This document shows, piece by piece, positions 20,927-30,493 of a stretch of 64,000 nucleotides of DNA. The notes under the pieces were generated by a model. That model was given only the letters and a program-made list of their open reading frames with translations. It did not search any database and had not been told where the DNA came from. The first letter of the stretch is position 1. Every line of letters begins with the position of its first letter. The stretch comes from Undaria pinnatifida (lineage: Eukaryota; Sar; Phaeophyceae; Laminariales; Alariaceae), in assembly GCA_012845835.1 (NCBI GenBank), contig JABAKD010000029.1, positions 3,989,500 through 4,053,499 on the forward strand, given 5' to 3'. The position numbers were made by a program, and so were the translations under genes.

Positions 20927-23900
20927 TCATTCTTCTGCATGAATAAACTTCTTGCAACTCTTAGCGGTTTCATGAACATGCCAACACCAAGTTCCTACTT
21001 CCTCACTAAATGTTTTCAACTTATCCTCGTACAAATGGACATTGTACCTCTTTCCTAAATCCAAAAGTTTGATCGTGTGTGGAAGCGCCTTGTTCGGTGC
21101 ATCTTCCGCCACCATCACCACTCTGGCCAGCTGCCAACCTGCACGAGTGGTTTTGAAATATATATACGATCCGATGATGTCACGTGAATATATTCCTGGC
21201 CTTCCCCTAACATCACAACAGACTTTGTAACCCTTAGCAACATGTCTTTCACCCTTAGCACACGCTAGCATACGCTTGGCAAGTTGAACTCTATATCGTC
21301 GGTATTTCGCATTTTCACCTCCGATTTGTACCGGTTCACCCGCCCAATACCGCGACACTATACTACCGTACTGTTCGAGGTCCGTCTCGTGTTCCCAAGT
21401 TTTTACTGTTACTTCATCCCAACTAGTATAGTATTGTACCGCATTCTTTCCTCCTATACCTCTCGAAATCCTATGTTTCGTAATCGTTGTGGGCTTGATA
21501 CGATAATTGTCCAATTCCATACATACGTCTTCCGCAGTTAGGTGGAAAGGCGGTGAACGCTCAGAATATTTATTAAGTACATAGCTACTCATTGCCCATG
21601 GCAGAAATTTCGGTGCTTCTGCGCCCTCGTGGGGATTGTAACACTTTTTGCACCTATACACAGATACTCTAGCATTTATTTCTCGGCCGGGCTCGTCCTT
21701 CCTGACCTCCAGCAACAACAAATTTGGCCCAACCTTTCTCCCATCACTAGTCGTTCCCGGACCTACAAACGAAATCTTATAAGGACCGGTCCAACACTGC
21801 GCTAATTTTGCGGTCAAAGCGAATTTCTTACTTCTTGAATCCGTTTCTCTCGTTTTTAGCACGTTTTTACCCCCTCCAGATATGGTACTGTGATCATCGT
21901 ATACCCAGACCCATCCTCCTACTTCAAACTTGGGGCGCTTTGTTATTAGCTCTTCAAGGTTCTCATTAGCAGCCTCATGTCTAGCCTTGGTAAGACGGTC
22001 TTCCTCCTTCACTAATTGGTATGCCTTAATTTGTCTCTCCCTCATGAGTTCCAGGTATTCCAATTGGTCTTGTTTCAGACCTTGATGACCTCTTACCCCT
22101 CGCCCTTCCAAAATAGTCATTGGCAACCTCGGATATCTCCCTATGTGCACTTCGTTGGGAGCTAGACCCGTACCTCTACTAACATTGTTGTTGTGTGCAG
22201 CTACTGCGTGCATCAACATATCATCCCAGTTCTTTTGATCGTCTGCAATTAAATATGACAGCATCTGACAAAGGGTATGGTTCAACCTCTCAACCATTCC
22301 GTTTGTTTGTGGATGATAGGAGCTAGTAAACTTCTTGACAGCTCCCAATGTCTGGTAAACCGCAGTACTTACTTGTGAAATGAACTCTGTACCTCGATCT
22401 GATAAAAAGGTGTGTGGGCACCCCCATCTCGGTATGTAGTCATCCACTATTCGGGCAGCACAACCTCGAGCTGTTTTCTCTTCCTTTGTCATAGCATACC
22501 CTTCTGCGTGTCTACTGAATAAATCTACAATCAATAACACATACGTATTGCCTCGCTCCGTCTCTGGCAATGGTCCTAATAAATCAAAAGAAATCATCTG
22601 TCCTGGGCGAGTAGGAAGTGGTAAGGAAACCAATGGCCAGCGGATGGTGTTGCGTGCCGTTTTTCTCGCTTGACACGTATAACATCTCCGTATCCACCAC
22701 TTTACACTATCCGCCATACCAATCCACCAATAATACCTTTGCAACATGTTCAAGGTCACCTTCTCGCCCAAATGTACTGCCTCTTTGTGAGTACAATCCA
22801 TAACCCATGGTCTCAGCAACAGCGGCACATAGGTTCTCACAGGCTCGTCTCCCAACAATCGCTCAAATCGTCCAGGATTCCTGTCATCATGATGGGCAGG
22901 TTCCGGTGTTAAACGTTTCACTAAAAGTTTGCGTGCATCTGAAAGTTCTTTTAGCTCCCCTTGTGAGACCAACCGCTTGATTTCCGATATTTCTGCTGTA
23001 TGAGGTATAGTTTCTTCCGTGATCTCTCCCACAGGAGCACCTGAGTGCAAAAGCTCAATTGCGATTCTTGCGGATTCGTCTTTCATTTGTGCTTCAGCCC
23101 ATTCACTTGCCGTCTTTTCACACAATTTTTCACCGAACTCCCGCGCTTCTATGCTGTCAATTTCTTCTTCCGGAAGCTCTTCATTATTATCCGAAGGATC
23201 GGGATTACCTACTACTCCGGCACTACCTCCTTCATCCTCAGGGTTAATCACCGATATAGTTTGTTTCCCAACCAAACCTAATAAAGATCTTCCTTCTTCG
23301 GTTATAGGACAAGCATGTAATACCAGCCCTGGCTCCCATTGTCCACTAATTACTGGCGTAGGTCGCACTAATGGTGTCTCATCTGGTATGGCGAATCTAC
23401 GATTTGGTTCTACTATTTTGGACAGCCTTCTCGCACGTTCCTTCTGGATCACCTTCCAAGTTTGAGCCGATTGCTCTATGGTAGTGAACGGCGCAGCCCT
23501 CAGCTCTCTCTCCCCCACCGCAAAAATAAACCCGGGGTCCAAGTATCCTGACTGATGTTGGTTGTCATGGTTCGCTGCCAGCTGCTCAATTTGCACTCCG
23601 CTTGCTCCGATCAGATAAACATCAATATCTGTGGGGTCGGATAATCGAACATCAGGGTGATTGTCAGCTTCTGAGGCAGGTAATGGTAACCGCGACAGTA
23701 GGTCAGCGTTGCCATTGGACTTTCCCGGTCTATACTCCAAGGTGTACGTATACGCACTCAAAAAATCAAACCATCTTTGCACTCTATTAACCTTTGTTGA
23801 TAAATTTTCCAGGTTTTTCAACGGTTGGTGGTCACTCACCACAACAAAAGGAATACCATAAAACAGTTGTCGGTTCTTCTTGACTGCCCACACAATCGCG

Positions 23901-26389
23901 GCACACTCCAATTCTGTTGCGCTCCAGTTTCGCTCATTCGGCAATGTGCTCCTACTAAGAAAACACAGCGGTCTGTTGGATTGATCAGGTTGCATCTGCT
24001 CTATCACCGCACCCAACCCATCGACTGATGCATCGGTTATCAGTCGGAAAGGTCTATCTCCTGATATAGCCGCTTTAAAATCTGGAAACGCTAAAACGTC
24101 TGGACTTGTCAGCCGTTTTAATAAAGTCTGCACTATTTCCACATGTTCAACTGTGAACGCGAATTTAACCCCTTTCTTCAAAAGATTGTTCAGGGATCTG
24201 GTAACAGTTGCCATTTGCGGCAAAAATTTCCTATAGTACGACAGAGCACCCAACAGTGACCGTAATTGGCTCACGTTTGTAGGCATCGGAAGCTTAGTCA
24301 TTGCTTCCACCTTACTAGGATCCGGCTCTATTCCCTTTGCCGTAACACGATGGCCCAGAAATTTGATCGTGCGCGCGCCTAAAAATGCCTTTTTAGGTGC
24401 TAGTTTTAAATCAAAAGTTGTCAATCTCTCAAAAAATCTCTCAAGGTCACACACATGTTCTGCACCGTTTTTTGAAAAACACACAATGTCATCAATAAAC
24501 AAGCGCACACGCTCTAATCCATCGCAAACTCTCAGCATGATTGATTGGAACCACCCAGGACTGGATGCAAGACCCATCGGCATAACCGTCCATTCGTAAT
24601 TTCCATTTTGAGTACACACAGCTGTCAGCGGAATTGAGTCCTCGTGTATGGCACACTGGAAAAACCCGCTGACCAAATCCATAGTGCTAAACACGTTGGC
24701 TCCGCCAAGGTCTGATAATAAATCATCCACTGTGGGTAAGGGCATCACCGGAATTATGGACTGTGCGTTTAATCGTTTGTAGTTGCAAGTCAACCTAATA
24801 CGACCATCAGCCTTAGCAATGACCACTAGTGGGCTCGTCCAATTACTATAGGACCGCCGTAATATTCCGGCCAGCACCAGTTTATCAATCTCCGTTTTTA
24901 CCTTAGCTGCTAGCGCAGGGGAGTGCCTGTATGGTCGTTGTCTCACCGGTTGTGCATCCTTCTTCAAAATAATGCGGAAAGGGTCGACAGTGACATGTCC
25001 CAAATCCGTGCTATGCTTGGAAAATCGATGTGCATACTTGCATAATAGAGCACCCAACGCGTCAATGTCCCCAGCTGTCCATAAGGTCTTCTCAAAATCA
25101 AAGTGTATTGCCCTCAAATGTATGGGAATTATGTTCCATAACCTCAAAAAAGCTTGTTTTTGTGCCGTAGATAAACCAGATAGAACAGCTGCTGGTGGTT
25201 CATCATCCGACTTTTCCGAGTTACCGCCACTACTGTCAACCACCTCATTTACTCTCGGAATGTCGTTGGGGATGATGGCTGAATTATTTAAATCACACTG
25301 TACCAGGCGATCACCACCCACTCCTAATCGCATACCCTTTTTCACCAGAAATTCATCTTCTTTTACTCTTCGTATGGGGATTTCAGATAAACCTGCCTCA
25401 ACGATGGCTTCCTGAGGGAACCATTCCGACCCAAACCGGATATAATAAGTCCCTTTTTCGGCTTCAGTACCATCCACGTTTGTGAGGCTTACCAGCAACC
25501 ATGACATGGCGTTCGGCAACTTGTGGTTGCGACTGGCGACACGAACGATCACACGACCTTTCCCCTTACGTTCCACCATGCCTACTGCGTTATTGATCCA
25601 TTTTCTGTAACGCTCCTCCTTCAATTCCAATTCATTTGTTTTGGTAACAAAAGTTACGATGGTTGTCGTTTCGCTCACGTCTCGATATTTTCTTATAGGG
25701 AAGTGCGACCAGCTGTCCCTACCAAGCAAAACATCCACCGTCATTGCTTCTTCTGGTACAACATGAGCAAACACAACTAGACAGACGGTCGGGGACCTAA
25801 CCGACCCTTGATCTGTTTTCTTAATATTTTCCAACTGAATGTTTAGACGCACATAGCTAGAGGTTATTAATGGTACTCCGTGAAAACCTCCCCAAGTTTT
25901 TGGTGCTATTTTCGTCTGTCCATCACCCGAACCAGAACCACAAGCAAGCATTTCCTGCCATACCTTTTCCTTGATAAAGGATGCAGGGCTTCCCGTATCC
26001 AATAGTGCTGTGCATGCTCGTGTCCTCAACGCCTTGCTTCCTGCGAACAGCCAAATCTTCGCCGTATGATCCCGCTTATCCAGAATTACCTCTCCGCCCA
26101 CTGCCCGGGTAAATTCGGATAAATAATCTGCGCGTTCTCCTCTCACCAAACACACACGGTTCGGAGGGAACACGGGAACAGGACCATCAGAATCGTCCCT
26201 TGTTGACTGATTTAACGCATGAATTCTGTTGCGGACGTTTCCAGGGTCAGAAAATATTTTATCTCCACTTTCCTTGTCATTCTTACTACTTGCCGAACCT
26301 GTCTCAGCGTGGGGAACAATCGGGCTCTTGTCAGATGCATTGACAGCACCAACCTGGTCTGGGTCTGGTTTTAGCTCGCATTGTTCCTC
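20927..26389 (-). CDS. pol: Pol polyprotein: protease, RT, RNase H, integrase, chromodomain
   Basis: Open for 1820 codons after the TAG. Residues are counted from the GTG codon at 26173, because no ATG precedes the domains. Protease: LLDTGSPASF, DTG at 59-61. Reverse transcriptase about 400-610: Asp499 and FIDD at 559-562. RNase H: Asp714, Glu754, Asp781, Asp824. A 290-residue acidic linker follows. Integrase: zinc finger His1129, His1134, Cys1164, Cys1167 and catalytic Asp1197, Asp1259, Glu1295 (D-x35-E). A GPY/F-like CWTGPYKISF is near 1460, then a chromodomain at about 1566-1612 (YYTSWDEVTVKTWEHETDLE). A further 135-residue tail is unassigned. All catalytic residues are present. The conserved order RT-RNase H-integrase places it in Ty3/gypsy. 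Confidence 0.95.
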   Translation of the reverse strand, partial: EEQCELKPDPDQVGAVNASDKSPIVPHAETGSASSKNDKESGDKIFSDPGNVRNRIHALNQSTRDDSDGPVPVFPPNRVCLVRGERADYLSEFTRAVGGEVILDKRDHTAKIWLFAGSKALRTRACTALLDTGSPASFIKEKVWQEMLACGSGSGDGQTKIAPKTWGGFHGVPLITSSYVRLNIQLENIKKTDQGSVRSPTVCLVVFAHVVPEEAMTVDVLLGRDSWSHFPIRKYRDVSETTTIVTFVTKTNELELKEERYRKWINNAVGMVERKGKGRVIVRVASRNHKLPNAMSWLLVSLTNVDGTEAEKGTYYIRFGSEWFPQEAIVEAGLSEIPIRRVKEDEFLVKKGMRLGVGGDRLVQCDLNNSAIIPNDIPRVNEVVDSSGGNSEKSDDEPPAAVLSGLSTAQKQAFLRLWNIIPIHLRAIHFDFEKTLWTAGDIDALGALLCKYAHRFSKHSTDLGHVTVDPFRIILKKDAQPVRQRPYRHSPALAAKVKTEIDKLVLAGILRRSYSNWTSPLVVIAKADGRIRLTCNYKRLNAQSIIPVMPLPTVDDLLSDLGGANVFSTMDLVSGFFQCAIHEDSIPLTAVCTQNGNYEWTVMPMGLASSPGWFQSIMLRVCDGLERVRLFIDDIVCFSKNGAEHVCDLERFFERLTTFDLKLAPKKAFLGARTIKFLGHRVTAKGIEPDPSKVEAMTKLPMPTNVSQLRSLLGALSYYRKFLPQMATVTRSLNNLLKKGVKFAFTVEHVEIVQTLLKRLTSPDVLAFPDFKAAISGDRPFRLITDASVDGLGAVIEQMQPDQSNRPLCFLSRSTLPNERNWSATELECAAIVWAVKKNRQLFYGIPFVVVSDHQPLKNLENLSTKVNRVQRWFDFLSAYTYTLEYRPGKSNGNADLLSRLPLPASEADNHPDVRLSDPTDIDVYLIGASGVQIEQLAANHDNQHQSGYLDPGFIFAVGERELRAAPFTTIEQSAQTWKVIQKERARRLSKIVEPNRRFAIPDETPLVRPTPVISGQWEPGLVLHACPITEEGRSLLGLVGKQTISVINPEDEGGSAGVVGNPDPSDNNEELPEEEIDSIEAREFGEKLCEKTASEWAEAQMKDESARIAIELLHSGAPVGEITEETIPHTAEISEIKRLVSQGELKELSDARKLLVKRLTPEPAHHDDRNPGRFERLLGDEPVRTYVPLLLRPWVMDCTHKEAVHLGEKVTLNMLQRYYWWIGMADSVKWWIRRCYTCQARKTARNTIRWPLVSLPLPTRPGQMISFDLLGPLPETERGNTYVLLIVDLFSRHAEGYAMTKEEKTARGCAARIVDDYIPRWGCPHTFLSDRGTEFISQVSTAVYQTLGAVKKFTSSYHPQTNGMVERLNHTLCQMLSYLIADDQKNWDDMLMHAVAAHNNNVSRGTGLAPNEVHIGRYPRLPMTILEGRGVRGHQGLKQDQLEYLELMRERQIKAYQLVKEEDRLTKARHEAANENLEELITKRPKFEVGGWVWVYDDHSTISGGGKNVLKTRETDSRSKKFALTAKLAQCWTGPYKISFVGPGTTSDGRKVGPNLLLLEVRKDEPGREINARVSVYRCKKCYNPHEGAEAPKFLPWAMSSYVLNKYSERSPPFHLTAEDVCMELDNYRIKPTTITKHRISRGIGGKNAVQYYTSWDEVTVKTWEHETDLEQYGSIVSRYWAGEPVQIGGENAKYRRYRVQLAKRMLACAKGERHVAKGYKVCCDVRGRPGIYSRDIIGSYIYFKTTRAGWQLARVVMVAEDAPNKALPHTIKLLDLGKRYNVHLYEDKLKTFSEEVGTWCWHVHETAKSCKKFIHAEE

Positions 26390-27121
26390 CTATATACTCC
26401 CTAATTTCGGATTTCCTAGAACTCGACAATTCTTCTCTCGCGGTTCAGGAACCAGAACTTCATTTGTACCAACAACCATGTTTTCTACAGGTCTTGGCGG
26501 GGTCCTTTTCACATGCGCACCACTGGGTGTACCCTTTCCTGGCCAACACCACACTCGTTTTGGGCTACGCATACCCCTTCCTGAAGGTACTCTGGCGCTA
26601 ATCATCTTATCGTGGTACCTTCCTAACTTTGGTTGATCAGCCAAAGGGGGTGCGCTTACTTCCCCTACAGCAATAGAGATAGACTCGAATTCGGTTTCAC
26701 TATCCGCTGCTACACTCGGCTTAACTTCGCCGCTTCGAACTCGAATTTCTTCTGGGGGCCTATTCCAGTGATCCATACGGTTCGGACGGTCACAACTCGA
26801 CATGGTGCCCGACATAACGGGTTGTGTAAAAAGGGAGGACGCAGAATTATTGCTCGACGGAGATCTGGGGTAATTACTTCCATCACTACCCGCAAGGCAA
26901 TTAAAATTTGAATCCCCACCCTCACCGTTCTTAAACAGATTGCATCCTGCTTCTTGGCCAGGAACTGCAGTGTGCAATACAGCTCCGACCGAATTTCCAT
27001 TTTTCGTCGTCGCAAGTTTATGTTTCTTGTCGACTCGCTTCCTGGCTCCACCTGCAGAGGGGAACAAGGGAAGAGACGGCCGCAATGCTTCCGGCGCGGG
27101 GGCCAACCTACCGTTGCCATT
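26390..27121 (-). CDS. Intermediate ORF in the gag/pol frame, between TGA and TAG
   Basis: After the gag TGA the same frame stays open for 243 codons to a TAG at 26392-26390. It has no ATG near its start. The product is polar and disordered (SPSSNNSASSLFTQPVMSGT; RPVENMVVGTNEVLVPEPRE) with no recognised domain. It may be a readthrough-dependent Gag-Pol linker. An alternative 136-codon frame starts at an ATG at 27120 that follows the TGA by one base (TGAAATG), which would suit reinitiation. The sequence alone does not say which is translated. Confidence 0.6.
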   Translation of the reverse strand, partial: NGNGRLAPAPEALRPSLPLFPSAGGARKRVDKKHKLATTKNGNSVGAVLHTAVPGQEAGCNLFKNGEGGDSNFNCLAGSDGSNYPRSPSSNNSASSLFTQPVMSGTMSSCDRPNRMDHWNRPPEEIRVRSGEVKPSVAADSETEFESISIAVGEVSAPPLADQPKLGRYHDKMISARVPSGRGMRSPKRVWCWPGKGTPSGAHVKRTPPRPVENMVVGTNEVLVPEPREKNCRVLGNPKLGSI

Positions 27122-30100
27122 TCATGTATTTATACGACTTCTCTCGCGGCGTCTCTGTGCCCATTGACACAGGCGCTGTTGCCAACGGCGCCATCTCTTT
27201 TCTGCCTCTTCCTGGGTACCATCACCAACAGCAGGATTAATTAATTCGGAGCGATTCAAAAATTTTTCAGGACATTCTCTGGCGAAATGACTTTCATCTC
27301 CACAGTTTAGACAGCGTGGCCCATATGATGCGCGGGCAGCATCACGCTCTTCTGGTGATTTGAACAGCACATAAAATGGAGGGTCTTTATTATTACGTCC
27401 GAATCCGCCACGTTCCCTCATGATGGTATGCACATGCCTGAATTCCTTACGCTCATCCTCGAAATATTCGTCTTCGACCGACATTATCCCGCCGTACTGC
27501 CTACCACTAGAGGCGTGGTGATATACCCTACTACCATTGTTGTGCATTGCCACCCTTCCTGACAAACGCACAGACGCGGTCGCTCGCGTCTGGTTGAGAG
27601 CTAGGTCTTCCAAGGACCCCATGAGCTCATCTACACTGCTGAACGGCAAAGTTCGCATATTCCTTCCCGCAAATATCTGTGCACCCAACCCGGCAAACTG
27701 ATCGTCAACCCCAGTTTTAATAGCTATTTGAAGGGTGCCATCTTCTGGAGCAACAGTCCCCACACACCGCACATTTCCCAACAACAACCTCAACTCAGAC
27801 AAGTACGTGCTAAAAGGTGTTCCCGCCGGGACAACCAAGTTTTGCAAAGCCTGCATAACTGCTGCAGGTGTCGCGGTACTTAGGTGTCTACATAAAATAC
27901 GTATGATGTGCTGCAAAACGTCCGGACCTGACCGTCCAGAATCTTGGAGCCGTCCTCCTTGTGAGAACGCGTCTGACACCATACCCTTTAACGCCGATAC
28001 CTGGGGAGCGGTGGGTCGAACAGCACGAAGAACGTGGCGCTCAATGCATTTTTCCCACCCTTTTGTCCATGATAATGGGTGGAAATCATCACACGCGAGA
28101 CGGAGACTGGACACAGCATCGCGCAAGGCTGACGTGAACTGTACCAAGTCAGAGACGTTGTTATTAGAACTGAATGGGATTGGGGGTATGGGCATCAATA
28201 CGCGTGTATCCATACGCGCATATGCCTTGCGCGTTGCATTTCGTTGTTCCCAACTGGGAAGGTCATCATCCGGCTGGTTGTGAACAACTGGTGGAGCTAA
28301 CACCGATACTGTTGGAGCGATATCCCTACCCGCGGAATTTGTACTTGCAACAGCAGTCACGGGCTCTCCTATACTAGGACCACAACCCAAAACACCACCT
28401 GCTATAGGGACTCCTTCCGCTATAGCATTATCACCCCCTTCTTCGTTACCAACACAACCCACTACTCTTCCCGCTTCGCCACCCAAATCATCGCACCTCT
28501 TAAATCCCTGTCCTTGTCCTCTGGCCCCCCGGTGATGCTGCCCATACTGCTGGCCATGGAACCTGTCTTCACGGGGACCTCTTGGCTGATGATTACCCTC
28601 TGGTCTGGAGAAGTTTGTGCTGCCTCTTCCCAGGCCATCTGTCCTGTGCTGAGGATGAGAAAACTGTGGCGGATGAGCTGGCCCTACCGGCGTCATGGAG
28701 ATGGTGGGAGACGAAGACGATCCCCCTCCAACCGGTAGCGCTGAAGAAGTTTCTCCAAGGCACGCCAAAGCCATCCCTTGGATGTCCTGATGGGACATGC
28801 CCGGGCAGGATGCTTGTACCATCTTATAAAGCTCTATCTGGCGTCTCATACGCGCCACCACCGGGTCGTCACTAGCCACCTCCGCCGCTGGTTTGGTCGC
28901 TGGTTTTGTTGTACGTGTCGTGGTGTTTTCCCCAGGCACGGAAAGTGGCCTGAGCGGGAGTGACGCAACAGGAGGGGCAGACAGAGCGACAGCTGGAGTG
29001 GGAGCTGTCGTGGCCAACGATGATGTCACCCGCACAGCAGCAGTGGCTGCTGACACCGGGGTGTCGGTGCTGCTGTAACTTCCAAAGGAGCGCGCGTATT
29101 GTTCATCGGCAGCTTCCTGTTCCGCCCGTTCGGCCGCGTCCGCGGCATTTAATTCCGCCTGAATGGCACGAGCTAGCATTTCGTCCGTCTCATATCGGCA
29201 ACGAGTGACAGCTACGGGGGGCGCCACAGCTGCTCCCCCAACCCCTTCGGGCTCCACCTTCACTCTTTGGGTGCGACCATCATGAACTACAACGGGCACG
29301 ATGGCCCCGTCAGGCCCTGCTGCCGTGGTTACCAGGCTCGCATTAGGGTCGAAACCAACTGCCCGCATGCGATCTTCATGCGACCAACCCAACCGAGAAA
29401 ATAACATACACAAATCGGCAACATCTGATTCCGACGGCGGACGACCTAACTCAGACAGAGCTCTTACCGCGGCAACTGGCGCAGACACAGTAGGAGACGA
29501 GGAGGCAGCTACTGGCCCAGGCGCTGGGCCCTTTCCCTCCGGCGAGGGCGGAACGACGGGGGAAGGCGGGGTGTCGTTTCCTCCCTTCCCTTCCTTGCCA
29601 GGCGGGGAGGACGGGCGGGCTTCGGGCGATTTTACTGCAGCAACATCCCGGTACGACATAAAACGCACAGGAAAATCCAGGAGATGTTTTGGTGGTAGCG
29701 ACATTGGTGGGGGTGTTGGGATGGGGTGTGACGAGAGTACCCCAACACGCGAGGATTGACTACCTTGGCCCGATTGGTTACTGCCGTCGCTACTCCCGTG
29801 GCGAGAACGTGTCTTGTTCGGCAAAAAGTCCGCAAGGCTACGGGCGGAAGGGCGTGACGGTGAATCTTTTTGGGCCGAAAAATTACGTACGCCGGTTGGT
29901 TTTTTGCTCGCTTTTTGAGACGAAATAGTACGTGCACGAGGAGTTTGCTGACTCGTAGTTGCTGGCGACCCGCTACCACCGTGTTGCATGTCTGTACTGG
30001 TACGACGTGAGGCAATACTGCCATCATGACTGTGAGGTACGTAACGCGGCGACGACATGTTCATACTCAAAGCAGTATCCGACGGAGCAAGAGAAGGAGT

Positions 30101-30445
30101 AGGCGACGAGGCAGCAGTAGACGGTGAAACATCATTTTGTATCATCATGCTACTCGTTGCTTCTTGGTCAGATGCGCTACTCGGTTCATGACGACGATAA
30201 AGCTCACAGCTCTCAACCCCAGCGACCGTTTTATCTGTAGGCATAGTCGGGCTACCACGGGTACTCCCACCCGATGAACCAGGGTCAACCCCCTGAGAAC
30301 GCCCGACAGCGTCGCGCGCCTGCGCACGCGCCGCCCTACTTTGAGACCTCGTCCGAGGAACGCTAACGGACAGGTCTACCCCCTGCCGATGAGCATCCCT
30401 CCCCTTCCCCAAACTCTGCTTACCCATTTTGTTGGCAGAAGACAT
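27122..30445 (-). CDS. gag: Gag polyprotein of the chromovirus
   Basis: 1107 residues from the ATG at 30445, 48 bp inside the 5' LTR, to a TGA at 27124-27122. The N-terminal half is a long Ser/Pro/Thr-rich disordered region, including RTRSQSRAARAQARDAVGR. The central-to-C-terminal part resembles a retrotransposon capsid (WTKGWEKCIERHVLRAVRPT; LVVPAGTPFSTYLSELRLLL). A CCHC zinc knuckle CLNCGDESHFAREC lies at 1045-1058, followed by a basic tail rich in Arg and Trp. At more than 1100 residues it is much longer than typical Ty3 Gag. It packages element RNA into cytoplasmic particles. The TGA lies in the same frame as the next two ORFs. Confidence 0.9.
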   Translation of the reverse strand: MSSANKMGKQSLGKGRDAHRQGVDLSVSVPRTRSQSRAARAQARDAVGRSQGVDPGSSGGSTRGSPTMPTDKTVAGVESCELYRRHEPSSASDQEATSSMMIQNDVSPSTAASSPTPSLAPSDTALSMNMSSPRYVPHSHDGSIASRRTSTDMQHGGSGSPATTSQQTPRARTISSQKASKKPTGVRNFSAQKDSPSRPSARSLADFLPNKTRSRHGSSDGSNQSGQGSQSSRVGVLSSHPIPTPPPMSLPPKHLLDFPVRFMSYRDVAAVKSPEARPSSPPGKEGKGGNDTPPSPVVPPSPEGKGPAPGPVAASSSPTVSAPVAAVRALSELGRPPSESDVADLCMLFSRLGWSHEDRMRAVGFDPNASLVTTAAGPDGAIVPVVVHDGRTQRVKVEPEGVGGAAVAPPVAVTRCRYETDEMLARAIQAELNAADAAERAEQEAADEQYARSFGSYSSTDTPVSAATAAVRVTSSLATTAPTPAVALSAPPVASLPLRPLSVPGENTTTRTTKPATKPAAEVASDDPVVARMRRQIELYKMVQASCPGMSHQDIQGMALACLGETSSALPVGGGSSSSPTISMTPVGPAHPPQFSHPQHRTDGLGRGSTNFSRPEGNHQPRGPREDRFHGQQYGQHHRGARGQGQGFKRCDDLGGEAGRVVGCVGNEEGGDNAIAEGVPIAGGVLGCGPSIGEPVTAVASTNSAGRDIAPTVSVLAPPVVHNQPDDDLPSWEQRNATRKAYARMDTRVLMPIPPIPFSSNNNVSDLVQFTSALRDAVSSLRLACDDFHPLSWTKGWEKCIERHVLRAVRPTAPQVSALKGMVSDAFSQGGRLQDSGRSGPDVLQHIIRILCRHLSTATPAAVMQALQNLVVPAGTPFSTYLSELRLLLGNVRCVGTVAPEDGTLQIAIKTGVDDQFAGLGAQIFAGRNMRTLPFSSVDELMGSLEDLALNQTRATASVRLSGRVAMHNNGSRVYHHASSGRQYGGIMSVEDEYFEDERKEFRHVHTIMRERGGFGRNNKDPPFYVLFKSPEERDAARASYGPRCLNCGDESHFARECPEKFLNRSELINPAVGDGTQEEAEKRWRRWQQRLCQWAQRRRERSRINT

Positions 30446-30493
30446 ATTTTCCCGATGAACCTAGAAGGACACAGAACTGCTCGACGACGCCGC
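30446..30493 (-). other. Retrotransposon leader with no canonical tRNA primer site
   Basis: Only 48 bp separate the 5' LTR from the gag ATG. The sense strand begins GCGGCGTCGTCGAGCAGTTC directly after the LTR. It lacks the TGG that normally pairs with a tRNA 3' CCA, so priming may use an internal tRNA segment or another mechanism. Confidence 0.6.

Noticed and set aside
20498..25800. Plus-strand ORFs inside the retrotransposon
   Set aside because: They are antisense shadows of pol, which has all catalytic motifs on the minus strand.
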